Shown: positions 1-7,868 of the stretch, in pieces | How positions within the stretch are numbered: the first letter of the stretch is position 1 | Layout of the letters: each line of letters opens with the position of its first letter | Source: Fluviibacter sp039805865 | GTDB taxonomy: Bacteria; Pseudomonadota; Gammaproteobacteria; Burkholderiales; Rhodocyclaceae | Reading direction: 5' to 3' | Length of the DNA stretch: 40,753 nucleotides | Assembly: GCA_039805865.1 (NCBI GenBank) | Contig: JBDLTI010000014.1 | Coordinates: 1-40,753 of the forward strand | Position numbers and translations under genes: made by a program | Notes under the pieces: generated by a model | What the model was told of the DNA's origin: nothing | Databases searched by the model: none | Seen by the model: only the letters and a program-made list of their open reading frames with translations

Positions 1-415
1 TCAGTACGCCTTCGCCAGCAATCGGGAACTCGTCGTTAGCCTTAGGGTGCATAAAGGTGATGTCATAACCGGCAGCGCCTTTGCGGATACCGCCCGGCGC
101 AAAACGCACGCCGTTGTTGGTGAGCCACTCAACGGCAACCGGCAGGTTATCTACCCACAAACCAATGTGGTTGAGCGGTGTGGCATGTACGGCGGGCTTC
201 TTTTCCGGATCGAGCGGCTGCATGAGATCCACTTCTACCTTGAACGGGCCTTTGCCCATAGCGGTGATATCTTCATCCACGTTTTCACGTTCGGAAACAA
301 AGTTGCCGGTGATTTCCAAGCCGAGCATATCCACCCACAGGGTACGCAGCTTCTCTTTCGACGGACCACCAATGGCAATCTGTTGTACGCCGAGAATCTT
401 GAATGGACGGGTCAT
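1..415 (-). CDS. VOC-family (glyoxalase-fold) protein, 3' end cut by the window edge
   Basis: Reading the minus strand from an ATG at 415 gives 138 residues open to the window edge, beginning MTRPFKILGVQQIAIGG. The protein has the vicinal-oxygen-chelate pattern: an early strand ending in QQIAIGG, a mid-protein LNHIGLWVDNLP strand with a metal-ligand-type His, and a late GYDITFMHPK strand. This is the lactoylglutathione lyase/dioxygenase-like fold, but the exact substrate cannot be read from sequence. An AAGGAG ribosome site lies a few bases upstream of the ATG, between it and the end of lgt at 434, so the gene probably follows lgt in one transcript. Only a short C-terminal piece should be missing. 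Family assignment is fairly sure; enzyme activity is not. Confidence 0.8.
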   Translation of the reverse strand, partial: MTRPFKILGVQQIAIGGPSKEKLRTLWVDMLGLEITGNFVSERENVDEDITAMGKGPFKVEVDLMQPLDPEKKPAVHATPLNHIGLWVDNLPVAVEWLTNNGVRFAPGGIRKGAAGYDITFMHPKANDEFPIAGEGVL

Positions 416-433
416 GCTGATGCTCCTTGAATA

Positions 434-1222
434 TTAAACAGGTTGGCGCTGGCTGTAGCGATACATGGCAAAGCCAGCAAGAATCATGGGCAAGCTGAGC
501 CATTGCCCCATAGAGAGGTTGCCGAAGAGCAACCCGAGAAAGTCATCCGGTTCCCGACCAAACTCTGCCATAAAGCGCGCTACACCATAGCCCATCAGGA
601 AAACGGCTGAAACCGCAGCCCGTGGTCGCGGCTTCGAGGCATACCACCAGAGCAGCACAAACAGCAGCAAGCCTTCGCAGGCAAACTGATACAGCTGCGA
701 TGGGTGCCGCGGGAAAAAGTCGGTACGCGGGAAAATCATGGCCCAAGGCACATCGGTGACACGCCCTACCAATTCCCCATTGATAAAATTACCCATGCGT
801 CCGGCTGCCAAGCCGAGCGGCACCAACGGGGCAATAAAGTCCGTGACTTCAAAAAAAGTCCGGCCATGCTTGCGTCCATAAACCCACATCGCAAACAACA
901 CGCCCAGCAAGCCACCATGAAAGGACATACCGCCCTGCCAGAGGGCAAAGATTTCCAAGGGATGGCTGAGGTAATAGTCTGGCTTGTAAAACAGTACATA
1001 GCCCAGACGGCCACCGAGCACAACGCCCAACGCGCCATAGAAGAGCAGGTCATCGATGGCCTGGTTAGTCCAGCCGGCTTGCGGTAACTGTTTGGCATGC
1101 AGGCGGCCGAGCAGCACAAAAAATACAAAGGCGAGCAGGTACATCAGGCCGTACCAGTGCACTGACAACGGGCCGATGCTTATAGCGACAGGGTCAAACT
1201 GCGGATGAATCAGATAAGACAT
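434..1222 (-). CDS. lgt: Prolipoprotein diacylglyceryl transferase Lgt
   Basis: Lgt transfers diacylglyceryl from phosphatidylglycerol to the lipobox cysteine of prolipoproteins in the inner membrane, the first step of lipoprotein maturation. The 262-residue protein has the usual length and about seven hydrophobic segments. The family signature GRMGNFINGE is at residues 141-150, followed by LVGR, and the conserved His of the FHGGLLG stretch is near residue 102. The start MSYLIHPQFDPVA is typical of the family. The gene is divergent from ilvD and shares a 117-bp intergenic region with it. The VOC gene follows 18 bp downstream on the same strand. Substrates are present in this window, for example the lipoprotein encoded at 3266-3538. 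Confidence 0.97.
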   Translation of the reverse strand: MSYLIHPQFDPVAISIGPLSVHWYGLMYLLAFVFFVLLGRLHAKQLPQAGWTNQAIDDLLFYGALGVVLGGRLGYVLFYKPDYYLSHPLEIFALWQGGMSFHGGLLGVLFAMWVYGRKHGRTFFEVTDFIAPLVPLGLAAGRMGNFINGELVGRVTDVPWAMIFPRTDFFPRHPSQLYQFACEGLLLFVLLWWYASKPRPRAAVSAVFLMGYGVARFMAEFGREPDDFLGLLFGNLSMGQWLSLPMILAGFAMYRYSQRQPV

Positions 1223-1274
1223 AGCAACCTGTAAAGTTCACAGCAAAACCCCGCTGTGGCGATAGAATAATGAA

Positions 1275-1280
1275 ATTATA
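1275..1280 (-). promoter_or_regulatory. Candidate -10 box of lgt
   Basis: The minus strand carries a perfect TATAAT here, 53 bases before the lgt start codon. The -35 position, about 17 bp upstream, holds TGAGCC, which is a poor match and is one arm of the inverted repeat at 1289-1303. The assignment rests on the -10 match and the position alone. Confidence 0.4.
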
Positions 1281-1288
1281 GGCCACGA

Positions 1289-1303
1289 TGAGCCATCGGC
1301 TCA
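1289..1303. repeat. Short perfect inverted repeat between lgt and ilvD
   Basis: TGAGCC-ATC-GGCTCA is a 6-bp perfect dyad with a 3-bp centre. It overlaps the -35 position of the candidate lgt promoter and lies 37 bp upstream of the ilvD start. It could be an operator or a leader hairpin of ilvD. No matching regulator is evident in the window. Confidence 0.4.
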
Positions 1304-1339
1304 GGCAAAGCCCGTCTGATTGTTCCCAAAGGATCCGTT

Positions 1340-3196
1340 ATGCCGCATTACCGCTCCCGTACTTCGACCCATGGCCGTAACATGGCCGGTGCCCGTTCTC
1401 TATGGCGTGCCACTGGCATGAAAGACGGCGATTTTGGCAAACCGATCATTGCCGTGGTGAATTCGTTTACGCAATTTGTGCCGGGTCACGTTCATCTTAA
1501 AGATCTGGGTCAACTAGTCGCACGTGAAATCGAAGCGGCGGGCGGGGTTGCCAAAGAGTTCAATACCATTGCCGTGGATGATGGCATTGCCATGGGCCAC
1601 GGTGGCATGCTGTATTCCCTGCCGTCACGCGAACTGATTGCTGACTCGGTGGAATACATGGCCAACGCCCACTGCGCTGACGCTCTGGTCTGCATTTCTA
1701 ACTGTGACAAGATTACCCCGGGGATGCTGATGGCAGCCCTGCGTCTGAATATTCCGGCGATTTTTGTATCGGGCGGCCCGATGGAAGCCGGCAAAGTCAA
1801 AATCGGCGGCAAGGTGATTTCGCTGGATCTGGTGGACGCGATGGTTAAAGCGGCCGATTCGAAATGTTCGGATGAGGAAGTCGAAGCGGTTGAGCGCTCC
1901 GCCTGCCCAACCTGCGGCTCCTGTTCCGGCATGTTTACCGCCAACTCGATGAACTGCCTGACCGAAGCCTTGGGGCTATCGCTGCCGGGCAATGGCACGC
2001 TGGTAGCCACGCATGCCGATCGCAAATCGCTGTTTCTGGGTGCTGGCCGACGCATTGTCGAACTGTGCAAGCGCTACTACGAGCAGGATGACTCCTCGGT
2101 ATTGCCACGCAATGTCGCCAACAAAAAGGCTTTTGAAAACGCCATGGCACTCGATGTGGCGATGGGTGGTTCTACCAATACCGTGCTGCACATTCTAGCG
2201 GCCGCGCAAGAAGCCGGTGTCGACTTTACGATGAAGGATATCGACCGCATCTCGCGTCATGTGCCCTGCCTGTGCAAGGTGGCCCCCATGACCGAGAAGT
2301 ACCATATTGAAGACGTGCACCGTGCCGGCGGCATTCTAGGCCTGCTGGCAGAACTGGATCGCGCCGGCGTGATTCACCGAGATACACCAACCGTGCACGC
2401 AGCCACCCTGGGCGATGCCATGGATCAATACGACATTACGCGTAGCACCGACGAGCGTGTTCAAACCATGTTCCGTGCTTCACCCGGTGGCATTCCAACA
2501 CAAACGGCATTCTCGCAAGATCGCCGCTACGATGACCTGGATACGGATCGGGAAGAAGGCTGTATCCGTAATCGTGCCCACGCCTACTCGCAAGATGGTG
2601 GCCTAGCCGTGCTCCACGGCAACCTGGCGTTGAATGGCTGCATTGTTAAAACGGCGGGCGTGGATGAATCGATTCTCCAATTCACCGGCAAAGCCCGCGT
2701 TTACGAAAGCCAGGAGTCTGCTGTTGAAGGCATTCTTTCGGGTGAAGTGGTCGAGAACGACGTGGTGGTGATTCGCTACGAAGGCCCGCAAGGGGGCCCT
2801 GGCATGCAAGAGATGCTGTATCCAACCTCGTATCTAAAGTCGCGTGGCCTAGGCAAAGCCTGTGCCTTGCTGACGGATGGCCGCTTCTCTGGCGGCACCT
2901 CGGGTCTCTCTATCGGCCACGTTTCTCCGGAAGCCGCAGACGGCGGCCTGATTGGTCTGGTAGAAGCCGGTGACACGATTGAAATCGATATTCCGAACCG
3001 CCGGATTCACCTGGCCGTGAGTGAAGATGATCTGGCAGCACGCACAGTCGCGATGAACGCTCGTGGCGATAAAGCCTGGAAGCCCGTAGACCGTGAACGC
3101 GTTGTCTCTCAAGCGCTCAAGGCCTATGCCTTGTTCGCAACCTCGGCCGACCGTGGTGCCGTGCGCGATATCAGTCAGGTTTCCCGCAAGGCTTAA
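1340..3196 (+). CDS. ilvD: Dihydroxy-acid dehydratase IlvD
   Basis: IlvD catalyses dehydration of 2,3-dihydroxy-isovalerate and -methylvalerate to the 2-oxo acids, the third common step of valine and isoleucine synthesis in the cytosol. The 618 residues match the long Escherichia coli-type enzyme. Iron-sulfur cysteines sit in CISNCDKITPGM (Cys122) and CPTCGSCSGM (Cys195), and the IlvD/Edd signatures GGSTNTVLH and GGTSGLSIGH are intact. The ATG is preceded by AAAGGA at good spacing. The gene stands alone on the plus strand, divergent from lgt, and ends just before a strong hairpin at 3221. No other branched-chain biosynthetic gene lies in the window. Confidence 0.98.
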   Translation: MPHYRSRTSTHGRNMAGARSLWRATGMKDGDFGKPIIAVVNSFTQFVPGHVHLKDLGQLVAREIEAAGGVAKEFNTIAVDDGIAMGHGGMLYSLPSRELIADSVEYMANAHCADALVCISNCDKITPGMLMAALRLNIPAIFVSGGPMEAGKVKIGGKVISLDLVDAMVKAADSKCSDEEVEAVERSACPTCGSCSGMFTANSMNCLTEALGLSLPGNGTLVATHADRKSLFLGAGRRIVELCKRYYEQDDSSVLPRNVANKKAFENAMALDVAMGGSTNTVLHILAAAQEAGVDFTMKDIDRISRHVPCLCKVAPMTEKYHIEDVHRAGGILGLLAELDRAGVIHRDTPTVHAATLGDAMDQYDITRSTDERVQTMFRASPGGIPTQTAFSQDRRYDDLDTDREEGCIRNRAHAYSQDGGLAVLHGNLALNGCIVKTAGVDESILQFTGKARVYESQESAVEGILSGEVVENDVVVIRYEGPQGGPGMQEMLYPTSYLKSRGLGKACALLTDGRFSGGTSGLSIGHVSPEAADGGLIGLVEAGDTIEIDIPNRRIHLAVSEDDLAARTVAMNARGDKAWKPVDRERVVSQALKAYALFATSADRGAVRDISQVSRKA

Positions 3197-3220
3197 ACTC
3201 AAGCACTGCCTCACCAACGA

Positions 3221-3250
3221 CGAAGGGCGCCTAAGGCGCCCTTCGTTACT
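3221..3250 (+). terminator. Hairpin terminator between convergent ilvD and lipoprotein gene
   Basis: An 11-bp perfect stem (CGAAGGGCGCC / GGCGCCCTTCG) with a 3-nt TAA loop starts 25 bases after the ilvD stop. The T-tract on the plus side is weak (TTACTT), so termination may be imperfect. The hairpin also serves as a possible end for the opposing gene at 3266. Confidence 0.7.
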
Positions 3251-3265
3251 TCAGCAGTTCCGCAA

Positions 3266-3538
3266 TTACTGCGATGCTTTACCGGCTTGGTAACCCTGGT
3301 TGTATTCCTTCTGCTTCGATTTCTCGTACTGGTCGTAAGCATAACCACCGATAGCACCAACAGCCGCACCACCTACAGCACCCCAGATCGGGTTGCCACC
3401 CGCAATAGCGGTGATACCAGCGCCTGCAGCCGCGCCGATAGCGCCGCCCGACAAGGTACGCTGCTGCGTATCACTCATGCCCGAGCAACCCGTCAGAAAT
3501 GCGGCAACAACAGGAACAATCATCAAAGTTTTTTTCAT
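3266..3538 (-). CDS. Glycine-zipper outer-membrane lipoprotein
   Basis: From the ATG at 3538 this is a 90-residue protein with a charged N-terminus, a hydrophobic core and a lipobox LTGC (Cys18), so it should be processed by Lgt and Lsp. The mature part carries a glycine-zipper segment rich in GxxxG spacing (GGAIGAAAGAGITAI, then GAVGGAAVGAIGGYAYDQYEKS) and ends in a short polar tail. This architecture is shared by the SlyB/YMGG/OsmB-like small lipoproteins thought to span or stabilise the outer membrane. An open frame extends three codons upstream to a GTG at 3547, but the GGAG ribosome site is correctly spaced only for the ATG at 3538. The gene follows the Rap1a-like gene by about 20 bases, so they are probably co-transcribed. 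Confidence 0.85.
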   Translation of the reverse strand: MKKTLMIVPVVAAFLTGCSGMSDTQQRTLSGGAIGAAAGAGITAIAGGNPIWGAVGGAAVGAIGGYAYDQYEKSKQKEYNQGYQAGKASQ

Positions 3539-3559
3539 GGTCTTCACTCCGGAATCAGA

Positions 3560-3925
3560 TTACTTGCCGCAAGGATAGCGGTTGCTCAAGAAAGCCAGCA
3601 CGGCATCAGCGGCCGGTTTGTTGTTGTACTTAGCATTAGCTTCTGTCCAAGAAATAAACTCCTGAACAACCTGCTCATTCTTTGAGCCCTGAGGAATACA
3701 AACCGTATTCGGCGCTTTTTTAGGGTGGCGGGTCATCAAGTAGCCATCGTAAACACCCTGGCCAAAGCCGCCGCAATAACTCTGGCTTTGTGGATTGGCT
3801 TTGTCTTTACACAAAGACACGAGCTCGTCCGTGCTCAAAACCTTGGTGCTTGGTTTAGCAGGTGCCGCAGCAAAAGCAGAAACCGATAGCAAGGCTGCAC
3901 CGGCAATCAGAATTGTTTTTTTCAC
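3560..3925 (-). CDS. Rap1a/Tai-like secreted protein
   Basis: The protein is 121 residues with a clear Sec signal (VKKTILIAGAALLSVSAFA, cleavage near AAAPA). The mature part has the spacing of the Rap1a/Tai family: LCKD, YCGGFGQGVYDGY, VCIPQG, then FISWTEAN, and a C-terminal NRYPCGK, with four cysteines that could form two disulfides. Rap1a and Tai proteins are periplasmic immunity proteins against type VI amidase effectors, but many family members are orphans of unknown role. No effector or secretion gene is nearby. I chose the GTG at 3925 because AAGGAG sits 6 bases before it; the ATG two codons upstream (3931) directly abuts that ribosome site. Family membership is likely; an immunity role is unproven. 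Confidence 0.75.
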   Translation of the reverse strand: MKKTILIAGAALLSVSAFAAAPAKPSTKVLSTDELVSLCKDKANPQSQSYCGGFGQGVYDGYLMTRHPKKAPNTVCIPQGSKNEQVVQEFISWTEANAKYNNKPAADAVLAFLSNRYPCGK

Positions 3926-3950
3926 ACACATCTCCTTGGGTTATGCGAGC

Positions 3951-3968
3951 ATTCGCATTGCTGCGAAT
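3951..3968. repeat. Inverted repeat in the 5' region of the Rap1a-like gene
   Basis: ATTCGCA-TTGC-TGCGAAT is a 7-bp perfect dyad. It lies 26 bases upstream of the chosen start, downstream of a possible promoter (minus strand TTGCCC, 17 bp, TAGAGT near 3995-3967). It may be a leader hairpin or an operator. Confidence 0.35.
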
Positions 3969-4007
3969 TGTCGAAATACTCTATGCTTTTTAACGATTAT
4001 GGGCAAG

Positions 4008-6290
4008 TTAGCGTTTAATCTTCAGCGCATCCATCACGGCCATTGCCGTCATATTAACTACCCGACGCACCGTTGATGATGAAGTCAGGATGTGTACCGG
4101 ATGTGCTGCCCCCAACAGAATCGGGCCAATCGTTACACCAGAACCGCCAATCATTTTGATCAGGTTATACGAAATATTCGCGGCATCAATATTGGGCATG
4201 ATAAGTACGTTAGCTTCACCCTTAAGAGCTGAATCAGGATAAGCATTAAGACGGATCTCTTCCGACAAAGCGGCATCACCATGCATTTCGCCATCCACAT
4301 CCATTTCTCCGGACGATAGCGCAGGCAGCAGCGCGGCAGCACGACTCATCTTCAAGGCAGACTCTGACGACGACGAACCAAAGTTTGAGTGCGACAGCAA
4401 TGCTACTTTAGGGTGCACACCAAAACGCTTCACTTCATCGGCGGCCAGCATCGCAATTTCTGCCACCTGCTCGGCATTCGGGTTTTCATTCACGTGCGTA
4501 TCGGCAATAAAGAGTGAGCGACCCGGCAGCATCAGGTAATTCATAGCAGCGAACACGCCCACACCACTGCGCTTGCCAATGACATCATTCACAACGCTCA
4601 GGTGATCAGCGTACTGACCTAGCACACCGCAAATCATGCCATCGGCGTGACCCAGTTTCATCAGCATCGCGCCCATGAGTGTTGTGTCACGGCGCATTGC
4701 AGACTTGGCGACAGCAGGCGTTACGCCACGGCGTGCCATCAGTTTGTGATAAGCGGTCCAGCAGTCCCGATAGCGCGGGTCGTTTTCCGGATTAACCAAC
4801 TCAAAATCGACGCCCGGACGAATGCGCAGACCCGCACGCTCCAGACGCTTCTCTACAACACCCGGGCGACCAATCAGAACTGGCGTGGCCAACTGCTCTT
4901 CCAGAATAATCTGGGTTGCACGCAAGACGCGCTCGTCTTCACCTTCGGCAAAAATAATGCGCTGACGCTCGCCTTCTTTACAGGCCACGAAAACCGCACG
5001 CATGCCGATACCTGTGTGATAAACAAACTCTTTCAGTCGTTCTATGTACGCGTCCATATCTGCGATAGGCCGACGCGCAACACCCGAAGCAACCGCTGCC
5101 TTAGCAACGGCGGGGGCAATACGTGTAATCAAACGTGGGTCAAAGGGTTTCGGGATCAGATATTCCGGGCCAAATTGCAAATCGTGCCCGGCGTAGGCCA
5201 TGGCCACTTCATCGGAGACTTCGACTTCAGCCAATTCGGCAATTGCGTAAACGCAAGCCAACTTCATTTCTTCCGTAATCGTCGTTGCGCCCACATCCAG
5301 CGCCCCACGGAAGATAAACGGGAAGCACAGTACGTTGTTCACTTGGTTCGGATAATCCGAACGGCCGGTTGCAATGATGGCATCCGGACGCACCTTGCGT
5401 GCCTCTTCCGGCATGATTTCCGGTGTCGGGTTGGCCAACGCAAAAATCAGCGGGCTCTCGTTCATCGGTGGCAGCCATTCGGCTTTAAGCGCACCGGCGG
5501 CTGATAGGCCGAGGAACACATCTGCACCGACCAGCGCATCCTTTAGCGTACGTGCTTCTGTTTTCTGGGCGTACTTGGCCTTGGTTGGCTCCATGTTTTC
5601 TTCACGGCCAACATAGATCACACCCTTGGAATCACACACGGTGATGTGCTCGCGCTTAACGCCGATTTCGCACCATAGATCCAGACAGGCAATCGCGGCA
5701 GCACCGGCACCCGACACCACCACTCGAACGTTCGCGATGTCTTTCTTGATCACCTTGAGGCCGTTAATCAATGCCGAGGCAGAAATAATGGCTGTGCCAT
5801 GCTGGTCGTCGTGGAAGACCGGAATCTTCATACGCTTCTTCAGCTCACGCTCGATATAGAAACACTCCGGTGCTTTAATATCTTCCAGATTCACACCACC
5901 GAGCGTTGGCTCAAGCGCGGCGATCATGTCGATCAGTTTGTCCGGGTCGTTTTCAGCCAGCTCGATATCAAACACATCGATCCCGGCAAACTTCTTGAAG
6001 AGGCAACCTTTGCCTTCCATCACAGGCTTCGATGCCAACGGGCCGATATTACCCAAACCTAACACGGCGGTACCGTTAGTCACCACGCCTACCAGGTTCC
6101 CACGTGAGGTTAGCGTATCCGCTTCATCCGGATTGGCTTCAATCTCTTCACACGCGAAAGCAACGCCCGGAGAATAGGCTAAAGCCAGGTCACGCTGATT
6201 CGTCAGCCCCTTCGTTGGCGTTACCGAAATCTTCCCGTGGGTGGGATAACGGTGATACTCCAGTGCTGCGGCGCGCAGATCCTTCTCCAT
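4008..6290 (-). CDS. maeB: NADP-dependent malic enzyme with C-terminal phosphotransacetylase-like domain
   Basis: The enzyme oxidatively decarboxylates malate to pyruvate and yields NADPH. The 760-residue length is that of the MaeB hybrid class. Residues about 1-430 form the malic enzyme part, with the tyrosine region LALAYSPGVAFAC, the metal-site motif FHDDQHGTA and the Rossmann glycines VVVSGAGAAAIAC. From about residue 435 the C-terminal part is phosphotransacetylase-like (RIIFAEGEDERVLRA, GVLGQYADHL, LLSHSNFGSSSSES). In MaeB this domain is regulatory and responds to acetyl-CoA rather than being catalytic. GGAG lies about 8 bases before the ATG. The gene is not obviously linked to other central-metabolism genes here. 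Confidence 0.97.
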   Translation of the reverse strand: MEKDLRAAALEYHRYPTHGKISVTPTKGLTNQRDLALAYSPGVAFACEEIEANPDEADTLTSRGNLVGVVTNGTAVLGLGNIGPLASKPVMEGKGCLFKKFAGIDVFDIELAENDPDKLIDMIAALEPTLGGVNLEDIKAPECFYIERELKKRMKIPVFHDDQHGTAIISASALINGLKVIKKDIANVRVVVSGAGAAAIACLDLWCEIGVKREHITVCDSKGVIYVGREENMEPTKAKYAQKTEARTLKDALVGADVFLGLSAAGALKAEWLPPMNESPLIFALANPTPEIMPEEARKVRPDAIIATGRSDYPNQVNNVLCFPFIFRGALDVGATTITEEMKLACVYAIAELAEVEVSDEVAMAYAGHDLQFGPEYLIPKPFDPRLITRIAPAVAKAAVASGVARRPIADMDAYIERLKEFVYHTGIGMRAVFVACKEGERQRIIFAEGEDERVLRATQIILEEQLATPVLIGRPGVVEKRLERAGLRIRPGVDFELVNPENDPRYRDCWTAYHKLMARRGVTPAVAKSAMRRDTTLMGAMLMKLGHADGMICGVLGQYADHLSVVNDVIGKRSGVGVFAAMNYLMLPGRSLFIADTHVNENPNAEQVAEIAMLAADEVKRFGVHPKVALLSHSNFGSSSSESALKMSRAAALLPALSSGEMDVDGEMHGDAALSEEIRLNAYPDSALKGEANVLIMPNIDAANISYNLIKMIGGSGVTIGPILLGAAHPVHILTSSSTVRRVVNMTAMAVMDALKIKR

Positions 6291-6424
6291 AAACTACTCC
6301 AGCGTCATCCGGCAGAGCAGTCTCTCCGGACAGATTAAATTGGTGGGGCTTGTTTGCTCTAATTGTTGGCAAAAAGCAAAAGGGAGATTTTCCTCTTTTG
6401 TTTGACGAAACGCAAAGTGCGGCG

Positions 6425-6454
6425 CAAAAAAAACGACCCGCCGAAGCGGGCCGT
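6425..6454 (-). terminator. Rho-independent terminator of the HU gene
   Basis: On the minus strand an 8-bp GC-rich stem (CGGCCCGC / GCGGGTCG, one G-T pair) with a TTCG tetraloop is followed by an eight-T tract. It lies about 20 bases after the HU stop codon and separates HU from maeB. Confidence 0.92.
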
Positions 6455-6474
6455 TCTCATGAAGCGAAACGCAA

Positions 6475-6756
6475 TTACTTACGCTTGTTCACGGAATCTT
6501 TGAATGCCTTACCAGCCGAGAACTTAACGGTCTTGGCAGCAGCAATCTTGATGGTTTCGCCAGTTTGTGGGTTACGGCCAGTACGGGCAGCGCGCTTGCC
6601 GCTCGAGAACGAACCAAAACCAACCAGGCTTACCGAGTCACCCTTGGTTACAGCCTTAACAACGGCAGCAACGGTAGCGTCCAGAGCGGCTTGTGCAGCA
6701 GCCTTGCTCAGCTTGGCTTCTTTAGCGATTACTTCAATCAGTTCAGCTTTATTCAT
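6475..6756 (-). CDS. hupB: DNA-binding protein HU
   Basis: The protein is a 93-residue nucleoid-associated HU-family protein that bends and compacts DNA as a dimer. It begins MNKAELIEVIAKEAKLSKAA, carries VSLVGFGSFSSGKRAARTGRN with the conserved arm region GRNPQTGETIKI, and ends KAFKDSVNKRK. The true start is the ATG at 6756, preceded by GGGAGA at good spacing; an open frame extending to 6798 would add 14 non-family residues. A strong terminator follows, so the gene appears monocistronic. The beta-type HU name is used; alpha and beta types cannot be separated where a single copy is visible. Confidence 0.96.
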   Translation of the reverse strand: MNKAELIEVIAKEAKLSKAAAQAALDATVAAVVKAVTKGDSVSLVGFGSFSSGKRAARTGRNPQTGETIKIAAAKTVKFSAGKAFKDSVNKRK

Positions 6757-6818
6757 GTGGGTGTCTCCCGATGGTTTGTACAAAATCGATAGGATCAATC
6801 AGTCGTTAATTGATCACG

Positions 6819-6852
6819 TGGAATCATTATGCCCTGATTCCTGAATGATTTT
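6819..6852 (-). promoter_or_regulatory. Possible promoter of the HU gene
   Basis: The minus strand has TTGCAA followed about 19 bp later by CATAAT, roughly 65 bases upstream of the HU start codon. The spacing is slightly long, so the call is tentative. The rest of the 6757-7024 gap shows no gene. Confidence 0.35.
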
Positions 6853-7024
6853 GCAAGTCTTTGCGTGAATTTTTTAATGCCAGGCATCCCGCAATGCCTT
6901 ACTACAAGCCGTTTCACGACTTAACCCTATTTCCTAACCGCATCTAAATCTTGATCAGCCAATTTTGGCATCGCCAAAAAATCCTGTTTAGACAAGGGAT
7001 TACCAAGCATTTCTCGGAACAGTT

Positions 7025-7858
7025 TTATTGTGCGGCCGCACCATTCTCAGGCAAGCCTAAGACAAAAAACGCATTAGCCGTTGTCTGTGCGGCCAGTTCA
7101 GCCGATGAGATTTTTCTCAATGCGGCCAAGGTTTCTGCAATACGCGGTAAGTGGCTGGGCTCATTACGCTGCCCTCGGTGCCACGCCGGCGCCATATCGG
7201 GTGCGTCGGTTTCGAGCACCAACGCATGCAGCGGCAACTGCTCAGCCAGCAATCTGATGCGTGTGGATCCCTCATAAGTACAGCTACCGCCAAAGCCCAG
7301 CATGAATCCCATATCGATTAACTGCCTGGCCTGAACAAGGCTTCCATTAAAGGCGTGCGCAATGCCTCCCGGAATTTTTTTCTCTTTGGTTTGCACACGC
7401 TTGATCGATTGGATGACGGCTTCAACAGCGTGCCGCACATGCAAGATAACAGGCAAACGATGCGTCATAGCCAACACCAACTGATCTTCAAAGAGCCGGC
7501 GCTGTTTCTCAAAGTCAGGTGAGCCCACGTAGGCGTCGAGTCCGATTTCACCAATCGCAACCGGGCGATGCCTGAGTAACTCGCCCTCTAAAATCTGAAT
7601 ATCGCCAGCCTGACACTGATCTACATAAAGGGGATGAATGCCATACGCCGGGAGAATGCGCGGCCAATGTGCGCGGCTCTGTGACTGCTCGGCAAGCTGC
7701 CGCACGGGTTCGATGCCGCGCACCGTGACTGAGGGGTTCAAACAATAGCGAACGCCCGCCGCGTATGCCCGGCCAAGCGCCGCATCGCGATCTTCGTCAA
7801 ACTCTGCCGCATCCCAGTGCACATGCGTATCAAACCAGGTGATCGCTGGATCTGACAC
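7025..7858 (-). CDS. TatD-family metal-dependent hydrolase
   Basis: The 277-residue TIM-barrel protein has all metal and catalytic residues of the TatD family: FDTHVHWD (HxH) at the N-terminus, IGEIGLD (Glu), ILHVRHA (His), AHAFNGS (His) and VLETDAPDM (Asp). TatD proteins are Mg2+-dependent 3'-5' nucleases or related phosphodiesterases; YcfH, YjjV and TatD paralogues cannot be separated from sequence alone. The gene is last in the minus-strand run after dadA, with a 10-base gap. The 166 bases downstream of it toward HU hold no recognisable gene or good terminator. Confidence 0.9.
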   Translation of the reverse strand: MSDPAITWFDTHVHWDAAEFDEDRDAALGRAYAAGVRYCLNPSVTVRGIEPVRQLAEQSQSRAHWPRILPAYGIHPLYVDQCQAGDIQILEGELLRHRPVAIGEIGLDAYVGSPDFEKQRRLFEDQLVLAMTHRLPVILHVRHAVEAVIQSIKRVQTKEKKIPGGIAHAFNGSLVQARQLIDMGFMLGFGGSCTYEGSTRIRLLAEQLPLHALVLETDAPDMAPAWHRGQRNEPSHLPRIAETLAALRKISSAELAAQTTANAFFVLGLPENGAAAQ

Positions 7859-7868
7859 AACGGCCGCC

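Noticed and set aside
4647..5504. 285-codon open frame antisense to maeB
   Set aside because: It is a shadow of a well conserved malic enzyme; the translation shows no recognisable domain.
6955..6985. TTGGC-ATC-GCCAA hairpin as terminator of the tatD run
   Set aside because: On the minus strand the T-run is upstream of the stem, not downstream, so it would not terminate tatD transcription.
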